The position numbers and the translations under genes were made by a program. Below are positions 19,761 through 29,530 of a stretch of DNA of 35,153 nt, piece by piece. The stretch is taken from NCBI GenBank assembly GCA_029204225.1, contig MU835911.1, positions 1 through 35,153 on the forward strand, written 5' to 3'. The notes under the pieces are model-generated. The model worked only from the letters and a program-made list of their open reading frames with translations. It did no database searches and was not told the origin of the DNA. This stretch comes from Diphasiastrum complanatum. Taxonomy: Eukaryota; Streptophyta; Lycopodiopsida; Lycopodiales; Lycopodiaceae. How positions within the stretch are numbered: the stretch's first letter is position 1; the number at the start of each line of letters is the position of its first letter.

Positions 19761-19872
19761 GTGGGAGCAGTGACAACACTGTCATAATATAATAATGCTA
19801 AACTAAATAAGATATGTACAAGATCATGTTAGATAATATTACTGTGATAATTAATGGTGTGAATACTCCATT

Positions 19873-19881
19873 AAGTGGGAG
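19873..19881 (+). other. polypurine tract of the small Copia derivative
   Basis: AAGTGGGAG immediately before TGTTAAGGATAG, the start of the right LTR. Confidence 0.65.
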
Positions 19882-20121
19882 TGTTAAGGATAGTAAAGTA
19901 TGCTATCACACCTACACATAAAAACTAGTTAACAAACAAAGAGACCTGGGTCCCCAAAAGGACGTGTTCCCTTCAGAACGTCGCCTCCTCATCGTCTCTG
20001 TTATGGGCAGTTCTCCCTTCATTATAAATCAATTGAATAAGAATGTAGTTAGTTTAACGTGTTTCTCTCTCTGCTCTCTCTTGCTCTCCTCCTGCTTGCA
20101 TCGATCTCCTGAAATGTTTCA
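19882..20121 (+). repeat. right LTR, 240 bp
   Basis: Begins TGTTAAGG after the polypurine tract and ends ATGTTTCA. The short size fits a TRIM-like or small Copia LTR. The next bases, CGTCC, could be one target-site duplicate, but the left partner is lost. Confidence 0.75.
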
Positions 20122-20395
20122 CGTCCAAGTTCAATTTCCAAGTCCATATCTGCAGGTTGGCTGCCTGCAATCTCATGCCCTCCCTTCTTGTGAAATCACA
20201 TATGTATTCGGTTTGTTCATTTGCAGTGAAATTACACGACCAACTGAGGACCACTGCGCACCACATGGATGCCCAAAGATTTAGTCTCATCTGAATAACT
20301 CGTTGTATGAGATCATCACTTAGGTTTGTTACTCTAAAGGAAGCGTCTGGAGACGAAGCGAAAGACACCTGAAGTAGAAACAAGGTGGCAAACAT
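20122..20395 (-). CDS. possible first exon, unknown protein with hydrophobic N terminus
   Basis: On the minus strand an ATG at 20395 follows (CT)n and a TATA box and opens MFATLFLLQVSFASSPDASF, like a signal peptide. It is followed by RVTNLSDDLIQRVIQMRLNL and a Cys/Trp-containing stretch to about 20122. There the frame runs into the LTR end of the retroelement. If real, the gene was cut by that insertion. The frame is open further upstream only because (CT)n encodes Leu/Ser repeats; I take the ATG after the repeat. No family is recognised and codon signals are weak, so it may be chance. Confidence 0.25.
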
Positions 20396-20414
20396 AGAGA
20401 ATAAGTAAATGATC

Positions 20415-20579
<165 letters not shown>

Positions 20580-20582
20580 TGC

Positions 20583-20588
20583 TTTATA
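20583..20588 (-). promoter_or_regulatory. TATA-like box upstream of the (CT)n tract
   Basis: CTTTTATAAAGC on the minus strand lies directly before the pyrimidine tract. TATA box plus CT-rich leader is a common plant promoter arrangement, but nothing proves that it is used. Confidence 0.3.
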
Positions 20589-20595
20589 AAAGACG

Positions 20596-21189
20596 CTAGA
20601 GACGACATTAGCTGGAGGAGAAAAAATTTCAAACCAAAAGCGACGGTGCTGAATTCCAAATGAGTAATTCCCCCTAAAACCAGTTTCCAGCAGGAGTATT
20701 CAAATTAGAAAGCACTAATTCTTAGTTCCTGCTACTTTAGCCATTAGCGGAAAAGTACATCAAATAATTTATATTTCTTAGTGGTTATCTGTGTTCTTTA
20801 CACTAATATAATGATTAAACTATGCATGTTTTAATCATTATATGATTTAATCACAATTGCATGCATCCTCATGCTCGAGGGCATTATGTCTCTACAATCT
20901 AGAAAGGCCTTGATAATTATTATCTAAAGTGGGTGATTCAATGTCATGAAAATCAACCTCACTAAACATCCCATTCTCATTCACGTTGTAATCATATATT
21001 GTAGCATGGGTTTATGGATGATAACTTGATCTAAAGCATGTACTCATCATAGCCATGAATTACTCTTTACCATGCATTGCATGTCATCGATCTATCATAG
21101 CCTACCTGTGACTAATAATGCCTTGATCTCCAACCAATGATAATATTACACTTAGTGTTTATATCAAGAGATGGCAATGTATATTAGCA
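20596..21189. other. no recognised gene; one imperfect hairpin
   Basis: Around 20809-20840 AATGATTAAA and TTTTAATCATT flank CTATGCATG, giving a hairpin with ~10-base stem. Otherwise the sequence is AT-rich without coding signal. Confidence 0.4.
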
Positions 21190-22532
21190 GATTATCACAA
21201 GAAGTACACTAATATCGCATGTCAAATACAATAATATCACATCTCAACAAGGCTTAGATAAACACTCATTCCTTAAAAATGATGTTAGGGTTCTTGAGCC
21301 AAGTACACAAATGAAAAGGCCTATGCATCCTTTTTCCCTACTTATTAAATTCTAAAATGGCACATAGCATATTTAAATAGTACCATATGATTGGAAAGAG
21401 TTTCATTATGACGATATGCTTGTGTGGGAAAGCTTCTAAGACTTATCATGTGACCCAACATAGAAATTCGTTCCTTCTTTTTTGGATAGGTGGAGGTTAC
21501 AGTAAAAGTAATCAAGCAACAACATCACAACGGGCGACAAGCCACATTTCTTTTTTGCAGTTTTGGGGTGCACCCTAGTTCTATTTGTCAGCAATAGCTT
21601 ATGGATGCAAATTGTGATTTATGACTAAATTCAGTGCACGAGTTAATTCATGTGATATGATAGTCATTTGTTATCTCATCACAAATTATAGACATCCAGC
21701 ATAGGTCATGTTTTGGGTGTTTAGTTTCTTTCCATGCATATTCATCTATATTTACTTGTTTATTTGTTTATTTTTTCCTTTTGCAAATGTTTGTTGATTT
21801 TTTGGAATATCAGTACATAGGATAGAGTTGGTATTTTTTGTAGAAAACCTTATAAGGATTACCAGGTTTATGACAATCTTCAAAGTTTAGTTTTGAGTTG
21901 TTAAGGTAGGAAATACAAACTTTTGATGACTCAATATTAATTTTTAATGGTTTTCATGGTTTTCAAAGGAATCCACATAGAAGTCCCAAACTTGCAAGAT
22001 TTTTATATCTATACAGAAATTGTTTGGTTGATCTTTGACTTAATTTGAATGCAAAATGTTCTAGAATATGATCTAAGTGGTTGGTGCAATTTTGAGAATC
22101 TAAATTGAAAAGGGGAATAGGCCAATATATCATTGAACATTAATTACTATATCATCCTAAATGCCATTCTCTTTCATTCTAAATGTCTTAAATTAATGGC
22201 AAATTAGAGAATGATTGTAGATTACAAAGTGTTGTGGAGCCCTACTTTGTATAAAACTATACATTTGATGTGCAATTTAGATTTTTTGTATATGATAATA
22301 GAAGTTTAAATGAGCTAACTTTGTTTGATGTATTAAAATTGACATCGTAAAGGCAAATTCTATTAATTGGGGCCAAACTATTTGAAGATGTAAACCCAGC
22401 CCAGTGACTGGTCATGTTAATATCCATGTCATTTCTCAAGCATTGTTTACAAACCTCTATTGCACTATAACTAGGTGAGAGTGTGTCATTATGATGTCAT
22501 GTTAACAACCATGTTAATTTTTGAAGCTGAAT
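21190..22532 (-). repeat. right arm of the 1.35 kb inverted repeat
   Basis: Reverse complement of 13213-14586 with moderate divergence. The outer end carries an extra tandem copy (to about 22590) of a ~65-base segment, GCACTATAACTAG.TGAGAG.GTGTCAT. It appears at 22465 and 22545; the left arm has only one full copy. No gene is supported inside; the 63- and 60-codon frames are chance. Confidence 0.85.
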
Positions 22533-22839
22533 CTACAAACCGCTTTTGCACTATAACTAGTTGAGAGGTGTGTCATTTTTATGTATTGAGTTTGATCGAG
22601 AAGATAATCAATAGTATTGATGCTATCTGCTATGTAGACTTTCTTCTTATCTTTCTTTCCAACAGATTTTCTACTATGTTGAAATTTTCATTTTTGTTAT
22701 TGATTACTATTAATTGTATTCTGATCTCATAGGTCAAATATAACATTGTCCAAATAGTTACGAACCTAGAGACTGACTATAACTAAAGATATTTACGTCG
22801 ATTAGACCGAGGAAATGTAAAAATTATTAGAGGGGATCT
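22533..22839. other. no recognised gene
   Basis: Includes the duplicated outer end of the inverted repeat (to about 22590), then AT-rich sequence with no recognisable content before the Copia LTR. Confidence 0.4.
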
Positions 22840-23823
22840 TTGCCATGTTTCTGTCCTTAGTCTATACAAATTCTTGCTACAATTACCAAAAATATAAAAC
22901 TATACACTTATAACTCGGAAATTGGTATCAATCATGTTTGTAACAACTAATTGTCGCCTGTTCGATCTAACCAAAACTTTGATAGGTTACCAGATTGTCA
23001 AAGTAAAAACCAAAAATTATTATTGACACCAGTACGTATACAACCAAGTACCCCATATCAACTTATTATGAAGTTTTTAGCACTCCCTACAGGATCTTTT
23101 ATGGGGTGTTGTGATTGCACAGAGAATGATCAAAGAATAGTTTAGTTGAAAAGTCCAAGGCAAGAGCACAATGGCATACCACATACTGGAAAAACTAACT
23201 CTTCACTATGATAGATAGCTATCAGAAAGAATTCTAAGTGCTCATTATGGGAAAAATAGGCTGCTCTCGGGTAGCGAGATAAAATGATAACCAAAAAACT
23301 CGGGTAGAGGATGAGCCCAAAACACCAAAATCTCAGTATTCACAATATGGCAAAACAAGCCAAAGTTTCCCTACATCAATGAGGCTTGAGTTTCTACAGT
23401 GGATTTGCATGGAATGTCCACATCTTCCAATTAACTCATATATCATAGATCCACATGTAAAACTGCATGCATGGATATTGCATGGATTGCATGTTAGCTC
23501 CCTAAGCTACCTAGACATGTGTAGATTATGTAAACTGATTTGGATGTTGCATGCACTGATTGCATGTCAGGTCCCTAAGCTACCTAGACATGTGTAGATT
23601 ATGTAAATTGATTTGCATTTTGCATGCATGCATTCTGACTAACATTGCATGTCATCTAATATTTTGCATGACATCAAAATTGAATCTACCTAACTTAAAT
23701 TCAACCTCTTCTAGCAGGTTATGTGCTCACTTCACATACCCTAATGTACAATAAAATATTTACAAGAAATAAGGTGCATATCCCCCAAAGTCAACACATG
23801 AAGATATGTTTTACGACTTTTCA
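22840..23823 (-). repeat. 3' LTR of Copia copy 2
   Basis: Matches 470-1297 over its length, with indels. It starts CGTGAAAAGTCG on the minus strand. The polypurine tract is shortened to AAGGAG by loss of three bases compared with copy 1. The outer border is approximate. Confidence 0.65.
23499..23642 (-). repeat. 72-bp tandem duplication inside LTR copy 2
   Basis: CCCTAAGCTACCTAGACATG and the following bases start at 23500 and again at 23572. Copy 1 has a single unit at about 1050-1125, so the duplication postdates the split of the copies. Confidence 0.9.
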
Positions 23824-23840
23824 CGCTCCTTAAAATATAT

Positions 23841-24054
23841 CTACCTATTCACCATAGACTTTGAGATTAAGCCAAGATTAGATCTCATCTTGAAAAATGC
23901 ATTCTTGAGCAATGGCTTGGTGAGAAGATCTACAACACAATTTGAAGATCCAACATGCTCCAATAAGATCTCCCTCCCAATTACTTTCTCTCTTACAAAG
24001 TGATGAGCTACTTTGACGTGTTTGCTCCTTGCATGGGATACAAGATTGTTTGCA
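23841..24054 (-). pseudogene. Copia RNase H C-terminal end, copy 2
   Basis: The minus frame is open through LANNLVSHARSKHVKVAHHF, VREKVIGREILLEHVGSSNC and VVDLLTKPLLK, the last ~70 residues of Copia pol, then a natural end before the LTR. This segment is less damaged than in copy 1, which needs frameshifts here. Upstream pol is cut off at 24054, so it has no function. Confidence 0.85.
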
Positions 24055-24058
24055 AGAA

Positions 24059-24169
24059 GGTAATGGCCATTACCATAAATAATCTGGAACCCGATAGTGA
24101 GTGGCAGTGACCACGAGCTGTCCGGAGACCGGATTGTTTGTGGCAATGGTCGACCAATGGACCATTACC
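24059..24169. mobile_element. 111 bp inverted-repeat mini-element (MITE-like)
   Basis: It begins GGTAATGGCC and ends GGACCATTACC, so its ends are inverted repeats (GGTAATGGYCC). The left end is itself a perfect 16-base palindrome, GGTAATGGCCATTACC (24059-24074). The interior is G+C-richer than the surroundings. It lies exactly where Copia copy 2 loses homology to copy 1. No clear target-site duplication is visible, so the mobile nature is inferred. Confidence 0.4.
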
Positions 24170-24194
24170 TCATGTAATTTTTAGCTGACTTTCT

Positions 24195-24197
<3 letters not shown>

Positions 24198-24224
<27 letters not shown>
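24198..24224 (+). repeat. (CT)n microsatellite
   Basis: About 13 uninterrupted CT units. Confidence 0.95.
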
Positions 24225-24225
<1 letters not shown>

Positions 24226-24604
24226 ACACGATGACATTTGTTTTGGGACATACAAAGTAACCTTTTTTAATATTTTAATCCTAGTTTCAAACCAATCATT
24301 ATAACTTGCAATAAAAAAAAAAAAGTGTCTATTTTTAATGAAGCACTGCAGGTTTTCTTTTGCAAATTTCATAAAACCATCAATTATTATAAAGCATAAC
24401 ATTTCAAGAAACACATGATTTTTGGAAGTCCAAACACCATTAAAACACAAAAGGGCTTAAATTATTATATATATTTTTTCAAAGTACATTTCTAAGAAAT
24501 TTTCTAATGCCTCTTCAAAATCCGCTTCCAATGTTGATAAAAAAATCTTTTAAGTCAGCTTTTCTCTATTGTTGACGAGTTGACAACGATGGCTGTCTCA
24601 TTAA
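24225..24604. other. no recognised gene; 3' flank of the transposase-like gene
   Basis: AT-rich with a poly-A run near 24312. It lies downstream, on the minus strand, of the transposase-like gene. No terminal inverted repeat could be paired with the other side. Confidence 0.4.
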
Positions 24605-24610
24605 TCCAAG

Positions 24611-25692
24611 TCATTTATTCATTACGGCTATAGTTGACTTTCGTAGATGATTGCTCATTGTTAGCTCAAAATTAAGAGCCAAAACATCTACATCTTGTAA
24701 ATTCAAATCATTGATTCTTGGTTGGTTTTTGGGCAATCGTTTTCTCTTGCCCTTTGGATCTACTTGCAACATCTCAAATTCATACCTCTCCAAAAAAGCA
24801 TTCGTTGAAGTGGTGTGCCACCAATGGACACATAATACTTTTGTCTGATTGCTATTTTGAATGAAAGCAAGTACTTTGGCAATCCAGAATGCATGTCCTT
24901 CATTGTTTTCTGAAGCTAGAAGTGCAACAAGGCTTCTAATTTGAATTTCATTTAGAAAATTGTGCCACTTCATTTTTGCAGCTTTATACTTTGCATATTC
25001 TTCCTTGAGCCCACATCAATTCCTTGCCTTGCAAAGCTCCAAGAAATCATTATCTCGAGGTAGATTTGAAGGTTCGACAATTGTAGTTCATGTTCCTAAT
25101 TTATGAGGCCATTGAAATTCTTTAGTTGTTGATGTGTGTTCAAAATTGAGCAAACTGAATTTTTGTTCCTCAATCCACCAATGCTGATCAAACTCATCAA
25201 AAAATTGATAAACTTCTTGAATACTTGAATCCAAAAAATTTAACGAGGCAAATGGGTCAATCTCACGATGCTCTTTTTGTGCTTTTTGGTCCTCTAGCAT
25301 GGAGTTCATGGGAGACAACGCATCAAGCTTGATTTGACCAAATGGCATATTGAGCAAAAACCGTATTCCTTCAACACGTAACCATGAAACTAAACTTGAA
25401 AATTGTTTGCCCAATAGCAATGTGATGTCAATTTCATTACATTTGATTTTAAACTGATGTTGAAAGCTAATATCATGAATAGTAGCAACATGACGACTTG
25501 TTTCATTGGACACCTTAATATATTTAAAAAATAGTATGTATGCCTAATTAACAACACATTTGGCTTGGGCACGTATGATTTTTCAACAATGCTCTGAAGC
25601 ATTGGTAAATAAAATGCCTTCTTGCATCTTAGTCTTTTGGGAAAACAACTAAACATCTGATCAATTTGATCATGGGTGTGACCCTCCAACAA
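24611..25692 (-). pseudogene. core part 2 and C-terminal half of the transposase-like gene
   Basis: Frame 25692 begins MLEGHTHDQIDQMFSCFPKR, the strongest motif, followed by LQSIVEKSYVPKPNVLLI. After a frameshift near 25530 the frame 25513-25088 gives VATIHDISFQHQFKIKC and later DALSPMNSMLEDQKAQ. A stop and gap follow. Frame 24973-24611 then reads FLNEIQIRSLVALL, GHAFWIAKVLAF, VLCVHWWHTTSTNAFLERYE, KGKRKRLPKNQPR and the end, RKSTIAVMNK-stop. The Trp-rich end after a basic KGKRKR run could be a DNA- or chromatin-binding module. At least two frameshifts and one stop are present. Confidence 0.55.
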
Positions 25693-25722
25693 AAATCCTA
25701 TTTTTTATGTTTTTGAAATTTT

Positions 25723-26063
25723 TTTTCTCCACCAACATGGATAAGTAAGCCAGTATAGTTTGATTTTTATTTTCCCTAGCAGTGTTGTCAAGTTGTAAAT
25801 ATAGTATTTCTGGAAGATTCGCAAATTATCTTTTGTACAATGGTAATGGTCAAATTTGGATCGTTTCGAACATTGGGATAATTGAAAAATACTCTTGATT
25901 CCAATGTGTCATTAAATACAAGTGCTCCAACGAGATGAACCTGAATAAAATCTGCCTCGCTCAAAGTTTTTGGCACTCTAACGAAATGAAGTAGCATGGT
26001 TTTCTTTTGATCCATGCCATCGATCACAAGGCCCGGATACCCCTTTGTGGACATTTCAGACAT
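25723..26063 (-). pseudogene. core part 1: DGMDQ and LDNTARENKNQ motifs
   Basis: The frame 26063-25788 reads GLVIDGMDQKKTMLLHFVRV, DFIQVHLVGALVF and NDPNLTITIVQKIICES. In the next frame it continues PEILYLQLDNTARENKNQ and AYLSMLVEKK (about 25806-25723). Asp residues in IDGMDQ and LQLDN are candidates for metal binding in an RNase H-like fold; this is inference. The frame break near 25810 disables the gene. Confidence 0.6.
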
Positions 26064-26432
26064 TTTTTTTGATGTCTCGTTAATTTATGTCTTTTCCATT
26101 GTTTGTTGATCTTTTTGCACTTGAAGCGCTTTTGCAGCATCCATGACAAAATGTAAAAATTAAAATATTCAATAAAATTATGACAATATCATAACATTAA
26201 TAATATAAAAATTCAGATTTTAATAAAAAAATAAAGTTATTAAAGTACTTAAAGTTAATTAATTTTATCTTTCTCATCATTGGCCTTTGGTAGTTGTTTG
26301 GCAGATTTTATCAACTCGCATGATGTCGAACGAACTGTCATTCATGACTTTTTAGGACTTTTCACCAAACCAAAATCTCTCTTCCAAATCCTAAGAAAAT
26401 ACATGTAACTTAAATAGGAAACATTTATGGTC

Positions 26433-26795
26433 TTAGAAAACTCCTTGTATATCAAAAAATATCTCCAATTTTGTAAAATTATCTGGCAAGTGAAAATATA
26501 ATGAATTTGGTAATTTTTCTCCGTGCACATCCACAAAATACTTTAGCCAAGCCATAGCATTCAAAGCATCCGGAGACACAGTTCTACCATGCAATGATCC
26601 TAGCAATGTTGGATCTTTTTGAAGTCGTGCGTACATTCTTTGAAGACGTGAATTTCCAACTACAACTTTGTAAGCTTTTCGACAAACCTTCGTTGCATTT
26701 AAAATATGTGCATACAAGTTTTTGTTGGGTCTCACTGTGGCACACAAATAGTAGTTCTTTTTCATTTTTACTTTGCAAAAAAAATTGGATCTCAA
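26433..26795 (-). pseudogene. middle block of the transposase-like gene
   Basis: The 120-codon frame contains VCRKAYKVVVGNSRLQRMYA, RLQKDPTLLGSLHGRTVSPD and AMAWLKYFVDVHGEKLPNSL. This pattern is CR.aF..v...s..rlqr..., then hGR, then ...fi..h.e.lP. From memory it is the region that precedes the catalytic-looking core in DUF7869-type proteins. The open frame without stops over 363 bases suggests relatively recent decay. A donor-like site is not obvious at its 3' end (about 26433). Confidence 0.55.
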
Positions 26796-26960
26796 TTCCT
26801 CGATCTCTTTGCTGTTTAATTTCTATAAGCAATAGGATGAACAATAAATATTGCAGCGTACCTTTTGAATGTCCTGTCTTGTAATCAATTGTTTTTTATA
26901 TTTTGTCAAATAGGTGAAGATTTCAAGTCTCTCTTATAGCTTGAAATCAGATTTGTAGAT

Positions 26961-27540
26961 TCACCCGTGGCATCTGTAGTTGCGTGAAGGTGTGGGAATA
27001 TTTGCTTGAACATCATATTGTGGTTTGTTTGCCTCTACTGGTTTTGGAGTGTCAGAAAAATAAATATTCTCAATAAATACAGCTCTTTTAGATTTGATCA
27101 AATTTTGGATTTGAGAAGTAGAATTTCTTTGAATACGTGAAAAACATATATGTTGAAGATGAATTGATTTATGAGGATCTATAGATTTACTTGAATCTAT
27201 AACTGAGTGAATTGAAGCCTGTAAATCATCACTAAATAAACTATTCTGATTCATCAAAATGATCTTGCAATGTTGTTTATCTAATATTTGAATCTGAAGA
27301 CGAAAAACTCAAATTTATAATAGGTTGTGTTAAAGGTGTCATTTCTTGAAAACTAGATAAATAAGAAATTTTAGATGATGTTGTTGATGGGAAAACACAA
27401 AGGGTATTATTAGGATCAGAACTTGAAGGAGTGACTTCATAATAGTAACTTTCATTAGGAATATCAAACGAGGATGACTCAGATGTGACTACATACTAAG
27501 TTACGACAATAAGAATAGAAGAAGAAGAACTACTTGCCAT
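26961..27540 (-). pseudogene. N-terminal, Ser-rich part of the transposase-like gene
   Basis: ATG at 27540 opens MASSSSSSILIVVT, then a TAA, then an open run through TSESSSFDIPNESYYYEV and NNTLCVFPSTTSSKISYL to about 27275. After a frame change, an open stretch (27257-26961) gives DLQASIHSVIDSSKSI, IHLQHICFSRIQRNSTSQIQ and AVFIENIYFSDTPKP. The composition (Ser, Asp, Asn, Gln) indicates a disordered leader, perhaps for DNA or partner binding. No zinc finger is visible. Confidence 0.4.
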
Positions 27541-28061
27541 TGCAAAAATTTAATGAATTTGATTTTAGTCCAATGTCAAGCATGGATAGAAACAAAAATA
27601 TGAATGTAAAAATAACACAACAACCAAAAATTTTACATTATGCTATGTGAGTCATAGAAAGAGTTAAATAGACTATGCCAACACCAATAAAAATACACAC
27701 TGAAATTCGAAAAGAGTGCTTTCAACATAAAATCAATAATTATATCAAAGATAATTTTCAACTGTCAAAAATGGTGAACTCCTGCAACTTTGCCGCAACA
27801 CAAAAGTCAACGATCCTTGACTCGAAGGTTGAACGATTTGTGAAAGTCAATGTGTCTCTAGGAAGAACAAGTGACGAAAGATTTGCGAACGATTCGTGAA
27901 TCTCAAACATGCCTTCGGGACTGCAAAACCGCAAAGTGTTGCAGGACCGTAAGAAAGCGCAAAGCAATGCAAAACGAAAAGAAACGAAAGGAACGAAAGG
28001 AAATGAAAGAAACAAAAGAAAATCTTTCACGCTGCCAACTGGCAGTTCAATGGGTTTGGAG
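27541..28061. other. no recognised gene; purine-rich GAAACGAAAGG repeats
   Basis: Between 27950 and 28022 a purine-rich array repeats AACGAAAAG, GAAACGAAAGG and variants about ten times. The two overlapping open frames (27758-28030 minus, 27871-28113 plus) follow this array and have no domain. Confidence 0.5.
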
Positions 28062-28488
28062 TGTTAAGCTTCACACCCAGTTGAAATGGATAGCAACAAC
28101 TGAGAGTAACTGAGAGTAGCTCACAAAACATACCAGATATACTATATAGCTTGACATAGAGTGTGTGTGCATGAGTAGAGCAGGAAAAGAAAAAGACTTA
28201 AAACGAAAAAGATGTGCATGAAAGTCTGCCAACGAGCGGAACACAGCGAAAGAGCAGAGTGTCAGGCCGCCAATGAGCGAGACATTGACGATCTTGCTCT
28301 AAAAGCTAAACTGATAATTGATTGCTCTATTTTTGTCCATCTCCTTGCCTTCCGCTATCATGATTGCTAGAATGAAATGTGTTTAGTGATGTGTAGTTGC
28401 GTGTTTAGGTTCCTGTGAGCTTTCGCGCAAAAGAAAATTCAAAAGGAACCAAATCGTTCGCGACAACAAAACAAAACTATTCATGACA
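28062..28488 (+). repeat. probable 5' LTR
   Basis: Starts TGTTAAGCTTCACACCC after GGAG and ends ATGACA at the primer-binding site. ATATACTATATAGC near 28137 could be the promoter TATA region. The right end is firm. The left end is a guess because no second LTR exists here. Confidence 0.45.
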
Positions 28489-28500
28489 TGGTATCAGAAC
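28489..28500 (+). other. primer-binding site (initiator Met tRNA)
   Basis: TGGTATCAGAAC differs by one base from TGGTATCAGAGC and follows the CA that ends the LTR. Confidence 0.8.
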
Positions 28501-28549
28501 AGACTGGTTATCACTCCTTTTATCTAAACAATGATCTTCTAGACACAAT

Positions 28550-29400
28550 ATGCTACAACTATCCAAACAAGTGGCAATCAGTCTTGATGGTGCAAACTAT
28601 AGAATCTAGAAATTGAAAATCAAAACACTTCTAAAGGACGAAGGCATTTGGTTGGTGACCGAACTCTCAAAGATGCAACCTCCAGAGGAAGACCCAAGGA
28701 GAGCTGAATGGATTAGAAAGGATAAACGTGCAATGACGATCATCGTTTCATCCATCAATGAAGATCTCCTCATGAAGATTGAAGACTGCAAAATCAGTCA
28801 TGCAGCATGGGAAAGATTAAAACAGAAGTATGAAGTGACGACTGCAGCTTCAGTGATGCATCTTCACAATTAGCTGCAATTCATACGATGGGATGGCAAC
28901 TAGTTAGATCAGCATGTTGAGAAGATCAGAACGATCTTCGCTCAACTCGCTGCATCAGGACAGGAGCACCAGGTCCCAACACCACAATAGTTGATGTACT
29001 TCATGAAATATCTATCGACGTCCTATCAACCGTTGAGAATGCTCATACTGAGTCTACATATATGACATTTGTCAAAGCAATCAGTCTTGTCACTAATGAG
29101 AGACTGATGAGGGACAAAGGAGAGGGAAACAATGATCAAGAGAAGGCCCTCTTCATGAAAGGAAAGAAGAAAAACAAGAACAAACTTAGATTCGAGAAGA
29201 CGAAGTCCTCGAATCAACAATCTTCTTCCTATGATCATTGTCACAAACCAAGCCATACGGCCAACAAATACTGGTTCAATTTAGCAATACTTTGCAATAA
29301 CAAAGGGCACTCTGCATATGATTGCAGGTTCAACCCAAAAAGAAAGAACAAAGCTAAAAAGACAAATGTTGTAGAGTCATCCAAGGATGCAAACAGAGGT
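28550..29400 (+). pseudogene. Copia gag, with zinc knuckles, broken
   Basis: Gag forms the particle shell and binds element RNA. From ATG 28550 the frame reads MLQLSKQVAISLDGANYRI, a TAG in place of the conserved Trp, KLKIKTLLKDEGIWLV and AWERLKQKYEVTTAASVMHL, matching Copia UBN2-type Gag. Stops occur near 28872 and 28901, and a frameshift lies between 29000 and 29062. The later frame gives ISLVTNERLMRDKGEG and two nucleic-acid knuckles. The first, YDHCHKPSHTANKYW, has lost two Cys; the second, CNNKGHSAYDC, is nearly intact. The distance from PBS to ATG (50 bases) fits a normal leader. Confidence 0.85.
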
Positions 29401-29439
29401 GATGAAGCCTTCACAATACTTGATGAAGCTTCAACGAGC

Positions 29440-29530
29440 TACATTGAACATGACTACGATATAGTCATTGATTCAGGAGCTACATCACACATCACTGATT
29501 TTTTATGTATAGACAACAAATTATTTTTAT
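29440..29530 (+). pseudogene. Copia aspartic protease start
   Basis: YDIVIDSGATSHITDF contains the catalytic DSGA triad that matures Gag-Pol in LTR elements. The sequence ends in a stop about 12 codons later (TGA near 29540), where homology to Copia pol is lost. Confidence 0.85.

Larger units (their letters stand above)
18993..20121 (+). mobile_element. small Copia derivative with two LTR ends, PBS, gag scrap and PPT
   Basis: A truncated left LTR (18993-19087) is followed by a perfect TGGTATCAGAGCC primer-binding site, about 100 bases of gag-like sequence, a direct repeat, a polypurine tract and a full right LTR of 240 bp (19882-20121). There is no room for pol, so it is a deletion derivative moved only by other elements' proteins, like TRIM/SMART elements. 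The last ~90 bases of both LTRs agree closely (ATAAGAATGTAGTTAGTTTA, CTCCTCCTGCTTGC, CTCCTGAAATGT.TCA). Confidence 0.75.
22840..24054 (-). mobile_element. Ty1/Copia remnant, copy 2 (LTR plus pol end)
   Basis: Same family and strand as the 470-2580 element: LTR at 22840-23823 and RNase H end at 23841-24054. The pol part stops abruptly at about 24054, next to a 111 bp inverted-repeat element. Both copies carry pol sequence upstream of their LTR, so they are two separate 3' ends and not the two LTRs of one element. Confidence 0.85.
24605..27540 (-). mobile_element. transposase-like gene of a DUF7869-like family, decayed
   Basis: Minus-strand segments in consistent order form one long gene: a Ser-rich N terminus (27540-26961), a CR/GR-containing block (26795-26433), DGMDQKK (26021), LDNTARENKNQ (25791), GHTHDQIDQMFS (25683-25648) and a C-terminal half to 24611. 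An Asp near the start of two motifs plus the Asp in GHTHxxIDQxFS is what one expects of an acidic catalytic core. This combination is familiar to me from uncharacterised eukaryotic proteins annotated with DUF7869, which behave like transposon proteins. Segments are separated by frameshifts, stops and a probable intron (about 26280-26150). Terminal repeats were not found. Confidence 0.6.
28062..29530 (+). mobile_element. 5' half of a Ty1/Copia element (LTR, PBS, gag, protease)
   Basis: A probable LTR (28062-28488) is followed by a primer-binding site, a gag frame with few breaks (ATG 28550) containing zinc knuckles, and the protease motif DSGATSH. After about 29530 pol is absent, so the element is 3' truncated. 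It is the only place in the window where gag-protease is preserved and is complementary to the RT-containing remnants elsewhere, but protein details do not prove the same family. Confidence 0.8.

Noticed and set aside
19408-19785. 125-codon minus-strand ORF
   Set aside because: It lies inside a plus-strand retroelement derivative over a direct repeat and shows no domain.
26594-26884. 96-codon plus-strand ORF and the overlapping 86-codon minus frame
   Set aside because: Both are shadows of the minus-strand transposase-like block at 26433-26795.
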